A DNA stretch of 64,000 nucleotides, taken from assembly GCF_025766255.1 (NCBI RefSeq), contig NW_026516687.1, positions 372,001 to 436,000 of the forward strand. The letters run 5' to 3'. Within the stretch, counting starts at the first letter, position 1; each line of letters opens with the position of its first letter. Of the stretch, positions 24,209 to 34,779 are shown in pieces. Source of the DNA: Zychaea mexicana (taxonomy: Eukaryota > Mucoromycota > Mucoromycetes > Mucorales > Lichtheimiaceae). A program made the position numbers and the translations under genes. Below the pieces are notes generated by a model. It made no database searches. It had not been told where the DNA came from and saw only the letters and a list, made by a program, of their open reading frames with translations.

Positions 24209-25751
24209 TTAGATACTAGAATCGCGTGAGGGATCCCACTTTCCAAACTTTGATGCTTGCTTCTTAACAACCAGAATTCCACAGTCGTTGTTGCTGTCGC
24301 AGAACTGTAAAAGGACCGTGAGACCACATTTTCCTAACTGCTCACGGAATTCAAGCACCTGTTTCGCAAACTTGTACCGCTCAACCGTATCTTTCACCAT
24401 GAGATCACTGTGTTCCAGGCATCTTTTCAAATATTCCAAGGGCAATTCTGCATACAGTCTTGCCCACTCTTCAACGGTGTTGTGCCATCCTCCTGTCGGA
24501 TCTGCTACATGGACGCATGTTCCAAAGTTGACTTTGGCAGATTCGTTGTTGTCGCCGCCGTCATGTTCTTTGCTGTTGTTATCGCAGGAAGAAGTAGGCG
24601 GTGGTTGTTTGTTTAGTTGCCGTGGTAAACCCGATACCAAATACTGAACGATATGATGATCGAGTAGGTCGGCCCATAGGCGTCGAGGTTGAGAACGGTG
24701 TTGGTGATGGTGGTGATGAGGAGGAGGAGGAGGAGGAGGAAGTTGTTGCTGTGACGAGGAGGATAATAGTGCTGAAATCCAGTATAATATCGTGTTCTGA
24801 TTGAAGCTCTGGCCCATGACATACACTAGCTCACGTTGCAGTGATTGTAATTCTAGTTCCTGTGTCGCATCCAGCAAGTCAAAGCACAACTGGGGCTTTT
24901 CGTTGACGATAAAGAACAAGTCCTGCTGTGTCAAGGGTCGGTAGAGATGTCCAATGACTGTATGAATTGTTTCGGGCGAGGCAACAATGTCCAAGTCCAT
25001 CACTAACGGAGGCTGATGTACGCTCAGACCGAGTAAATGTCGGTACAGCACCGGAGACCGGGTAAGGATAAGGGAGTGTAAGGCGTAAGACTTTTGGACC
25101 GCAGGAACATTGACGGTGATATCCGAAAAAAGTCCTTTTTCAGTTTTAAATAACAAAATGTCAAATGGGGTGCATAAAGAATACATCCAATGTAACATGC
25201 ACACTCTAATGGAAAGAGAGAGAGAGAGAAAGAAGCTTACCTTGACAGAATCCAACATGATACAAGTAATCACAGTAGTTGTTTTGGTCTGGCGTAAGAG
25301 ATGGTGTGCTATTATACAAGGATGGGGCGGTGCTGTTTGTCGTTTGCTGCTGCTGCTGTTGTCGTTGTTGTTGTGGTAGTTGCTGTTGCTTTTGCTGTGG
25401 TGGCGCTCCTCCTCCTGCTGTTACGACAGTTGACGTTGTCATTGCCGGGGGCACCATAGAAGGAAAGAACGCTTGTTGAGGTGGTTGATGTGGATGGTGG
25501 CGCGCAGGATGGTGCGCCATGGGTGCTAACATTGGCATAGGTACAGGTATGGGTATAGGCAACTGGTGCAAGGCAGGAGACGATTCATTATTTGTGTTGA
25601 TCAAGCCATGTACACCTCCTCCTGCTGCTACCGTTGTTGCTGTTGTTGTCGGCGATCCTGCTGTTCCATTAGCACCGTTCATGAAGGCTTGTTGTGTAGC
25701 TTTGTAGTGTTCCCTGGCGGTGATTACGGGTGTGGGCATGTCTTGAACCAT
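24209..25751 (-). CDS. BTB/POZ domain protein
   Basis: Exon 1 (25751 to about 25246) starts MVQDMPTPVITAREHYKATQ and is rich in Gln, Pro, His and Met-Pro dipeptides. It ends YCDYLYHVGFCQ and splices over about 100 bases to GLFSDITVNVPAVQKSYALH, then LILTRSPVLYRHLLGL, a BTB/POZ core of the fungal type (LYxxGFxxGxxSDITV...YxLHxLIL.RSP). A long all-helical C-terminal region follows, interrupted by Pro/His runs, containing VEEWARLYAELPLEYLKRCL and ending near FGKWDPSRDSSI at 24209. BTB domains mediate dimerisation and often Cullin-3 binding. No Kelch, MATH or zinc finger is visible, so the role is unassigned. Confidence 0.83.
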
Positions 25752-26501
25752 AGCTTTTTGTTTTTGTGTGTGTGCGGTAGGGAAGAGGAATGTTTTAATG
25801 TAATGAATATATGGTACAATAGGGTTTTTTTAAGATTCTACATGAAAAAAAAACAAGTTTGATTGAGTTTGTCTTTTCCAAAACAGAACTCTAGAGCAAT
25901 CCAAACCATTACACAGACACACACACCATATATATATATGTATATATATGATATATTCGCGTTTATATTACTCCTCGTACAGTAACCTTACCTTGTATTT
26001 ACAATCAGACCTGTTTGAAGGGGCTGTACGAAAGAAAAGCAATGCGCTAACACCCTCTTAGTGACCCTCAGTGGCGGCGGACTAGTACATTAGAGAAATT
26101 GACAGGCCGATCCATTGTATGATAAGTACCCAGATATCCACAAGGGGCTTTCTAACATATTTACCACTGTATAGCAACACTTGTCGATACAGTACTGCAA
26201 GAAGAGAGGTACCACTTATAGCAGGGACCTATATACAATATTGCCATTAAGATCACTCTGAGACATCGTACGACTGTACATACAGCAGTTTATGGATGCG
26301 CAACACATGCTGCACCTCTTAACAAATATGATGTTCTGGGCAAAAGAGTCACTCTGACAAGGTATAGAGTATTGTAGATTTTCATTGTGCGCTTCAACGT
26401 CTCGTGTATGGGATGGAGGGGGTGAAAGAATAATGACTGTGATTTTACAATGATGTGAAGGGGGAAAAGTAGAAGATAATGTACAAGAAGAATAGAATAA
26501 T
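25752..26501. other. intergenic with TA microsatellite
   Basis: No gene is seen. A CA run near 25914-25924 is followed by an alternating TA tract (about 25928-25950). The rest is AT-rich and separates the BTB promoter from the 3' end of the rhomboid gene. Confidence 0.45.
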
Positions 26502-28260
26502 TTAAGCGTAATATGCTTCACACATATCTGCAATTGGCAAACATGCCAAGTATTTACACCACGGGCAAATCTATCGCAAGTGCAACAAGTCAGGTTAGAG
26601 CGGCATATCAGTAAATGTGTAATAACGAAGACAGGCCCTGGTTTTTGAAACTTACTTCTTGAGGATCCTGACCACTATAGAAAACATCGATCATGCCATA
26701 AAACATCCCGACAAGACCGCCCAAAAGAATGAGGCGAACAACCCACAAGCATACCTTGGAGGTTCTGGTTGCCGTTGGGATTGGAAAGAAGATGACGCCC
26801 GAGAACAAACCCGCCACGAAACCACCAATGTGTGCGAACTGTACAACAAGAGTGAGTGGATTGCACATTTTGCGACCAAGCATCTAGGTAAGGCTCTTTA
26901 GCGATCATGTACTTACATTGTCGAGGCCCGGTAAAAGACCAAATACAAAACTGAACACTAAGAGCATACAAAAAGGTAAATAATAGGTAAGGCAATATAT
27001 TAGCACTCAAAGCTAAGTGTCTTTCCAAAGGTATGTAACTTACGCATGAGGAAAATCAGTTTAGTGAATTCCCACCAGGGGTTAAGCGTGGTACGCCATT
27101 GGGTAAAGAGATCGATAAAGAGAAGCGCGACAACGCCAAAGAGGGCACCGGAGCAACCCACGGAAGCGTTACCGACAGGCGCAAAGACACCACCGAAAAT
27201 GAATCCAAAAGCCCCAGAAGCGAGCCACACAATGGCATATCGTATAGGGTTCATGAACCGTTCCATGCTTGCGCCAAGTGACATGTGGACAAACATGTTG
27301 AACAGCCAGTGGATGACGCCCGAGTGCAAAAAGATGGCTGTAAGGAAGCGGTACCACTGATCCGGTACATCAGGGTCCTCAAAAGTAGATATGCCACATA
27401 CATCTTGCAAGGTGCATGGCGGGCCCACGAGGGTGGTGTTCGTCTGTACAGGAGTAAGCGTGGGTGCAGTAGCGCCAGTCTGGCCATAGTCGGTCATGTT
27501 AGGGCATTGGTAGGTCCCACTGGTTGGGAAGTGTGTTGTTTCATGCATGCACGGTACAAAGCGTGCACCGACTAAAATGAGGGTATCTGAGGACGGGCCA
27601 ATCATAATATTGAAGGGGCTCACTGGAAAGAAAAAAAGAGAACGCAAAAGTTAATATCATCCTTCTCCTTGCTGCTCATGGAATTGTTCAGTAATTATTG
27701 AAAAATCAGAATTTATGCGCACTTTCTATCACGTTGCCAGTGACTTGATGGTTCTTGACCAGTTCGTAGACAAGCATACCGAGCATTGCCGCACCTGTCA
27801 GATAGGTCCATACTGCTGGCCATGATCGCCGATACCAGAAATGCTCGGGCTTGCCATTGCCCATCATAACAGGAACTGCTTGATGTGGCGGAGGCGTTGG
27901 ATAGTAGTTATTGTAGTTGTAGTAGGGCTGTTGTGCTGAATAGGATTGGTAGCCATTGTAGTAGGGTTGTTGTTGCTGCTGTTGCTGTGGTGACGGCATA
28001 GGCGACATATTTCGACTCGTTTCCTGTGGAACGAGGTTATCACGCGATTGCGACGCAGGTGAGGAAGCATCGTGAGCAGGCGGTGTTGGTGCTGGAGCAT
28101 CGCTGAACTGGACCGATCGTTGTTGTTGTTGTTGTTCTTGCTCCTCTCTCATGGCGGAAGTGTTGATTCCCTCTGACCCTGATTGTTGGTGTTGGCTGTT
28201 TAACAAATTTGCTTGTGAGGAATGGTTGTCGTTTGTTTTCGAAAGTATGTTCTCCAGCAT
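26502..28260 (-). CDS. rhomboid-family intramembrane serine protease
   Basis: Cleaves membrane proteins within the bilayer. Exon 1 encodes a cytosolic Q/N/Y/P-rich extension and the first membrane segment (VWTYLTGAAMLGMLVYELV). It splices to MSPFNIMIGPSSDTLILVGA and ARFVPCMHETTH, typical of fungal/plant rhomboids. HSGVIHWLFNMFVHMSLGAS follows, then the catalytic serine motif GCSGALFGVVALLF. Later exons give LFSFVFGLLPGLDN and FAHIGGFVAGLFSG with the catalytic His. The last exon is Cys-rich (ICPWCKYLACLP) and ends MCEAYYA at stop 26504-26502. Both members of the Ser-His dyad are present, so it is probably active, in the secretory pathway or plasma membrane. Five exons join in phase; the first donor (GTGCGC) is slightly unusual. 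Confidence 0.9.
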
Positions 28261-28438
28261 AGAAAATTAAAAAAGGAAGACAGAAAGAAGAAAGACAACA
28301 GAAAAGGCTTTGCTCCTATCCTAACGCACACACCAAAAAGGAAGATGAAGAAGAAAGGGAGGGGTTATTTTTAGGTACATGCTACGCGGCTTATTTCCGA
28401 ACACACACACACGTCAAATCAGGCACTGGTTCTTGCTA

Positions 28439-30239
28439 CTGTGCTACTACTGCTGCTGCTGCAATTGAAGCCTGGATATCGCTTCATAGTACTTTAATGT
28501 CTGTCAGTAACGATGTCATAGCGCCTAACGATGATGTCGTTTCATGGTTGATAACATGTAATGCCAGTTTAGCAAAAAGTGACAACAGCAGCCCATGTCT
28601 GATTGCCAATCTTCCGCTTTTTTCTCAGCCAACAGCCAAGACATCGCACAAGAACAGCGGGCTGATCCGACGTCCGATGCTCACTCTTCTGTTTACCTTT
28701 TACAGTCATTTCAGGAAATAAAAGTCGCTGGTTTTGAATTTGAAGTCGGTCAAAAAAATCTTTGTGTTCAATTCAGTTTACTTTTATTTTTGCCAACATT
28801 CAAATGGAGATGCAATTTTTTTACGAGGATGGACAAGGACATGTTGTTGATGAACATGGAGTTGAGCCAATGGATCTTTCTGTTGACGAGGAGCTTTTTG
28901 CTATCGAAACAATAAGTTCTCGTACCCAGTTTCTACAGAATAAACCCCCAGAGAGACCGTTTAAGCCCACATTGCGTTGAGGTAGGGATAAAAGGAACGA
29001 TGTAGATGCTTATATGGAATTATGCAATAAGAGACGATATACATTTTACTCAGATGACGAAAAAACTAGATTTTTTCATTTGTTTTTTAGTAAATGCCTC
29101 ACTGCTTCAGCTGCTGCAAAACGATTAGGTATTCATGTTCGTGCGGCCCAAAGATGGGTCAAGCGTTATTATAAAGATCCTGAGAGCATTTTCGAGAAAA
29201 AGAAAAAAGCAGGCCGACGTCGTATTCTTGGGGAAGAGCATAAGCAATTTATTTTAAATTACATTGGTGATAATCCTTCTGCTGTTTTAACTGAACTGGT
29301 AGAAAGTTTATTGCAAAACTTTGTAAATATTAACGTTTCTCGTAGTACTGTCTATAATTTCATGACAACGCAGTGTAATTTATCCATTAAACAAGCACAA
29401 TTCCAACCTGTGGAAAGAAACAGCGAGGAAAAAATTCAACTAAGGTACGATTGGGTTCAAAAATGGCAACAAACTGACTTGGACTTTACAACCAATTGTG
29501 TCTTTCTTGATGAATCAGCCTTTCATATTAATTTGAAGCGAGGTATGGCTTGGTCAAAGAAAGGAACTTCTGCAATAGTTACAGTACCTGTGACTAAGGC
29601 CAAGGCAACATCTATTCTAGGAGCGATATCCGCCACTGGTCTAATTAACGTTAGTTTGCGAGTCCTAAAACGTATCAAAAAGAGAGAGCTTGGGTGTGAG
29701 ACTAATACTTACAGCATAGGAACAGTGACAGGACATTATCTTAGCTTTTTAAAAGCCACTCTTGATGAAATGGACAAATATCCAGAAATGAAAGGGCATT
29801 ATCTTGTCATGGATAATGCTCCTATTCATAGCTCAGCTGACACAGGAAAGTATATTCAATCCCGAGGATATCGATGTGTATATCTTCCTCCATATTCTCC
29901 TGAGTTGAACCCAATTGAACAATTCTGGTCAATAATCAAGAGTAAAGTTAAGCGCAACAGATTTCTAGAAAAGGAATCGCTTATGACTAGAATTAGAGAG
30001 GCATGCGATAGCTTATATGTAAGTGACTTCAACGGCTTTGTTTCTCATTCTGCGAAGTGTTTTGGTAAGTGTCTCAACAAGAAGAGGTTATAAAAATATG
30101 ACAAAACTTCAAAAAAAAAAAAAGAAAGAAAGAAAGAAAAGAAAAGAGAGACAGAGAGAGAAAGGGAAGAGGGAAAAGATGAAATATAATGGGATTTGTG
30201 GATATAGCAAATAATTTGGCATTGGCCAATCTTGCACAG
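28439..30239 (+). mobile_element. Tc1/mariner-like DNA transposon (candidate boundaries)
   Basis: The transposase frame at 28804-30093 is flanked by a possible TA duplication and a very short inverted match: TA then CTGTGC at 28437-28444, and GCACAG then TA at 30234-30241. Only six bases match, so the ends are tentative. The 3' side carries a poly-A and GAAA-rich stretch, and just beyond it a minisatellite begins. Confidence 0.45.
28804..30093 (+). pseudogene. Tc1/mariner-family DDE transposase with one nonsense codon
   Basis: One frame is open from MEMQFFYEDGQGHVV at 28804 to the TAA at 30093 except for a single TGA at 28978-28980. The ATG at 29014 could start a shorter intact protein. There is an N-terminal helix-turn-helix (SAAAKRLGIHVRAAQRWVKR) and a second DNA-binding region (SRSTVYNFM). 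The DDE catalytic core reads FLDESAFHINL, YLVMDNAPIHS and YSPELNPIEQFW. The three acidic residues are all present, so the downstream part looks catalytically complete. The TGA follows an Arg-rich stretch and could come from CGA by one transition. A shorter relative of its N-terminus lies at 38531-38803. Confidence 0.85.
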
Positions 30240-30282
30240 TAGGTTAAAAGTGAAAAAAAAAGGAAGAAGTCCAATGAGCCAA

Positions 30283-30903
30283 GGCATAGCCGAAGGTGTG
30301 AGAGAAGGCATAGCCGAAAGTATGAGAGAAGGCATAGACGAAAGTATGAGAGAAGGCATAGCCGAAGGTATGAGAGCAGGCATAGCCGAAGGTATGAGAG
30401 AAGGCATAGCCGAAGGTGTGAGAGAAGGCATAGCCGAAAGTGTGAGAGAAGGCATAGCCGAAGGCATAGCCGAAGGTATGAGAGAAGGCATAGCCGAAGG
30501 CATAGCCGAAGGTATGAGAGAAGGCATAGCCGAAGGCATAGCCGAAGGTATGAGAGAAGGCATAGCCGAAGGTGTGAGAGAAGGCATAGCCGAAGGTGTG
30601 AGAGAAGGCATAGCCGAAGGTATGAGAGAAGGCATCGCCGAAGGCATAGCCGAAGGTATGAGAGAAGGCATAGCCGAAGGCATAGCCGAAGGTATGAGAG
30701 AAGGCATAGCCGAAGGTGTGAGAGAAGGCATAGCCGAAGGTGTGAGAGAAGGCATAGCCGAAGGCATAGACGAAAGTATGAGAGAAGGCATAGCCGAAGG
30801 TATGAGAGAAGGCATGGCCGAAGGCATAGACGAAAGTATGAGAGAAGGCATAGCCGAAGGCATGAGAGAAGGCATGGCCGAAGGTGTGAGAGAAGGCATA
30901 GGC
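30283..30903 (+). repeat. 24-bp minisatellite encoding (GIAEGMRE)n
   Basis: About 26 imperfect 24-base units made of two 12-base halves, ggcatagccgaa and ggtatgagagaa (variants: ggtgtgagagaa, ggcatagacgaa). On the plus strand the array translates as repeated G-I-A-E-G-M-R-E within a frame open from about 30232 to 31212. On the minus strand it translates as M-P-S-L-I-P-S-A without a stop. Unit order is irregular (single halves repeated), suggesting slippage and unequal exchange at 12-base steps. It starts about 40 bases past the transposon's candidate end and stops about 100 bases before the next gene. Whether it is expressed is unknown. Confidence 0.92.
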
Positions 30904-31007
30904 ATGCCTATCTATCTGCAGCGTGTGTCACGGGATTGCCAACTCTTGCCAAACAAAAAAAAAAAGCGAAGATCGCTCTCTCCCTTTTTTTTTTATCCAA
31001 CTTCGAA

Positions 31008-32599
31008 ATGTCTGGTGTTCGACAAGTTGTTTTTCTTAAAAATCGCTGCTTCATCGACAATGATTGTACCAAGTCTTCAGCACGCCAAGGCACCTACGCG
31101 ATCACCTTCAAGACATCCACGGTTTTGTTTTCCCTGTCCGTTTGGAATCCACACGCCGATACAACAGCAAGAAGTTCTTGTTCCTGAAGTATCGTCCTGC
31201 TGCTGGCGATGATCTTGTGAATGAACGGTTTGCCTGCCCATGCTGCATTGATCATTTTGATAGTTTGAAGGACCTTGCAACCCATTTTGGGATTATACAC
31301 AACGATTATCGACCTCCACAACTACAACAACAACGGAACAAGGATACCGCGAATAGCACGTCTTCAGCCAATGAAAGATGTGGCGAAGTTACCCCAAGCA
31401 GCACTACTTCCGTCAATGAAGAGAGTAGTGACGAGGCAGCGCTCTGTTTTCATCAGGAAGAGATTTCACCATCAACATTACAAAAACGCTGTCGTGATGA
31501 AGTATTGTCCATGGATGGTATCGTATTCCTGCCACCCGGCAGCGACCGTTTGCTGATAGATTCCTTCGATGTGTCTCAAGCGTTCTTCGATTTTCAGTCC
31601 TCATTAATGGATGACAAATGGAAGCTGTCACTAGAAAAAAACGTCCATCTTGCCTTGGCGGCGACTTCCATTCTGCTTCTCACGCCAAATAACCACTGCA
31701 GCGGCTTACAACAGTTCTTCACGATCGAGCAATGGGCGGCCACCAACAATTGGATTCAAGACCTTTGCGATATCAAACGCCAGCCGATGCCTTTGAAAAC
31801 TGTTAGTGACATGCTAGGTGTAATCGACGATCTCATGAACAAAACCATCAATCGTGAAGAAGCTGACGCCAGACTGAAGAAATTGCCCTTGAGTGAGCAT
31901 GAACACAAAACTGCCAAGGCATTAGGTGGATTGATATTGAAGCTGATGCCCGTTCCGATGGATGAAGATGCCAATGAAACTGAGCTGTGTACACGGTTCA
32001 TCGATCCGTTCCTTACTGGTTTGTTTGATGACCCTGATCAAGGTGTCTATTTACGGTGGACCAACGACGCAACTTTTGAAGCCAAGTCATACGAAGGTTT
32101 TACAACTAACCGACCGGATTTGTGCATCACGAAGTGCTGTGGTGTAAAATGGATGTCAAGCCTCGGATATGGTGAGGCTAAACCTGCTGCCCGTGAAAAA
32201 GAGCACTATGTTTTATGCAAGGACTTGTGGAAAGTAGCTGTTTTTTGCAAAGACGCCTTGGACAACCAGTTGATGCAATGGGTGCTCGGTATTCAAATCA
32301 TCGGCAGAACAATCCGATTCTATCTCCTCATACTACTAGGCAAACGTTTGTATGTGATGCTTGAACTGGCGATGATCAAAATCCCTGACTCACTCCAAAA
32401 CTTGTCAAGCTTTGTAACTGAACTGCCAAATGTCCTGAAAGTCCTTGATGCTTTTCACCGAATTTGTGTTCCTTCCAATGATACTACAAGTACCAGGGAC
32501 CGCTATACGCTAACTTTGTCGACTCAAAAGTTCAACCAACTGTTTACCGTTTCTAAAAACCGCAAAAGACCATGCCATTTGAATGTTCGGCATAATTGA
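31008..32599 (+). pseudogene. zinc-finger plus PD-(D/E)XK-like protein of an expanded Mucorales family, frameshifted
   Basis: A start at 31008 (MSGVRQVVFLKNRCFIDNDC) and the long frame from about 31064 differ by one base near 31073. Restoring phase would complete a first C2H2-type finger (C-x5-C ... HLRDHLQDIH). A second finger follows (CPCCIDHFDSLKDLATHFGI, then IH). After a Ser/Glu-rich linker comes a region resembling a PD-(D/E)XK nuclease core: ETELCTRFIDPFLTGLF, RPDLCITKCCG, then GYGEAKPAAREK, giving Asp ... Glu-x-Lys. It continues with DLWKVAVFCKDALDN, LGIQIIGRTIRFYLL and a C-terminal helical block to 32599. I recall this layout as repeated in Mucorales genomes, but the nuclease assignment is inference from the D..ExK pattern. 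The frameshift may be real decay, a missed feature, or a sequencing error. Confidence 0.6.
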
Positions 32600-33680
32600 T
32601 TCCATTCTTTCGCTTCCTATGTCTACCGATGGTCATTGACCAACCGCAAGATAAGTTTTTACTTTTCTCCCTCTTCCCCTCTCTCTCCCAAAAATTGCGT
32701 ATGCCATTAAACTTTACCGACATTGCCCCATTCATCAATAAATGAAGATATAACCCTTCATAACTCTGTGCGGTTGATTTGAAGACGGAACACATTCTCT
32801 TGCTTCCAGAGTATTACTGTATAAATGGATTTTGCACCCTTTCAAAACAATATGGTATATTATTTTGCTTTTGAAAACTAATAGCTTCCATAGCATTAAG
32901 AGTGGATGCACTGGCAACATCGGGTAAGTGTACCATCAACTTCTATGGTTACGGCTGCTAGGAACGATAGACCAAGAAGCCTGGGGCTTACCCTAGCACG
33001 GAACACAACCATTAAATGACCAAGGAGGAGTCCGCTTTCGCGCGTCGTTTATTTCTGCTTCGTAATTCCTAACGGATACTGATCTCAGTGCATATAATAG
33101 ATAGGTATATTATAATCCGTTTTAATGAATGCTGGGTTGGCTCATGGTTAGGTGGTATTCGGCTTAACGCATCTGCTCTTTTCTTTTTATCCGGTGCCAT
33201 GGAACTGAAAGAAGGTTCTTAAAAGAGCTCTGAGTGACTCCAGTGCCTTGTTGCCGCATATGAGGAACCGCACTGGTGGTAGCTTTGCCGTCAAATGCGT
33301 TGTGTGTTAAAAGAAACTGTGAAGAACCGGACGCAGAGGTTAAATATATATTACATTGCCAATACATACTACAGCGCCTGTTATGTACTGTAAATCAAAA
33401 ATAGCATCATTTCTAGCAGTAGCCACGGTGCACACTGACTCAAAACCATCAAAATGATGAAACTAAACCGTAATATTTGTCTATAGATGTATTATGAACG
33501 GATCGTACGGTCCACCTTACTTGAAAAAAAAGACATTCTCGTGATACAACTCGACGTTTTGTCGTTGATGGGCATGAGACAGGATTTTAAAGGCGGAAGT
33601 GTACGTTAAGCAGTGTGTAACCTGAATTACTGATGGTTGCACACAGCTCGCACTTTTTGCTAGGGCGCGTGTCGCGTTAT
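32600..33680. other. intergenic, no gene seen
   Basis: AT-rich sequence downstream of the zinc-finger/nuclease-like gene. I see no coding frame with support on either strand. Confidence 0.4.
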
Positions 33681-33768
33681 TATGGTTTATACTTTTTTCA
33701 AGTTGAATTTTATTAAGTCTATATTTAATGTAGAGGCCAGCGACCTACTAAACGTCCTTGGTAGAGTA

Positions 33769-34513
33769 ATGGAGGAGCGCGACCTGCGTTTCTTCATGGA
33801 TAGCCAGACACGGGCTATCCATGTTGGCTTCTATAATGGGAGAGTAGTCCAAAATGGCCAAAGAATGGCCACCACCACTGACAACAGCAAACCTTTGGAA
33901 GAAACTGTCCTGGTAAGTAGTTAAACTATTATAGAGTGTAAAGGACCAGATATTGATACTGAGATTACAGTTTCCAGAGGAGGTACTTGTGAGCCCAGCT
34001 TCCTTTGCTGGGGATAGCTGTGGAATTTGTTCCACACCATCTGGCTCCCCACCCAAGAGGTCCCCACCCCAGCCTGGCTCCAACACCAGAGGTCACAAAG
34101 CTTAGAGAACAACGTCGTTCTCAACAGCGTCGCCCTGTTCGTTTTGCTCCTTCTAATAGGGTAGTCCCAGTTGTAAGTACTTTATCTTTTTATGTACAAT
34201 TGTATGTCTTTAGAGCACCTTACTTTCATTTGTATCTTTCAAACAATAGCACTCTTAGTTCGACCCTCAGGATTGGGTGAATAAGTCTTTTGGCAACCAA
34301 AACTTGGAGTTAGAAATGGCTCTGAGTCTTGAGGCTTATGACCTCTGTTCTTTAGTGACGCTGTCTCTGGCCAAACTGATTCCTAATTCAAGTGTAGAAG
34401 GTGGTCAGGGATGGCTGAGAAGTCAAGGCTGTTCCCTGGTCGTTCAAGGCAACCACAAGAGCCGTTTGTTGGACAACCTGCTCTATATCAACTTATTTGC
34501 CATAGGCAAATAA
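33769..34513 (+). CDS. possible spliced open reading frame, unknown
   Basis: MEERDLRFFMDSQTRAIHVG ... KPLEETVL ends at a strong donor (gtaagt at 33913), and an acceptor (gattacag) precedes FPEEVLVSPASFAG. A Pro-rich stretch then runs in two competing frames: one stops at about 34104, the other continues REQRRSQQRRPVRFAPSN to a second gtaagt donor near 34172. A further open piece (MALSLEAYDLCSLVTLSLAK) ends at 34513. Splice signals suggest a real or recently real gene, but I recognise no family. It could be a retroelement gag-like relic. Confidence 0.3.
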
Positions 34514-34779
34514 TATTAGTGAATAAAGTGTATTGCAACTTTTCCACGCCAGCAATTTATTTCACTGCGGTCGCAACCAGCAGAGATCTTCCTTTAGTCT
34601 CATATAAATACAATGTATCAAATCCTAGAGCTGTAAAATACTGTAACAACTAAGAACAAAAGAAAATCGTGGATTCACGTACAGCTGGCTTTTTGATTTA
34701 TGCAGTCGCAGCCACCAAACAAAAGAAAGTGGCGTTAACAAAAAAAAATTCGTTTGGCACATGTTTTGGAGACTTCTTC

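Noticed and set aside
30283..30903. CRISPR array
   Set aside because: Units are contiguous 12/24-base repeats with no unique spacers, in a eukaryotic context.
30045..30905. Minus-strand 286-residue frame rich in M-P-S-L-I-P-S-A
   Set aside because: It is the reverse reading of the minisatellite continuing into antisense transposon sequence. No independent evidence of coding.
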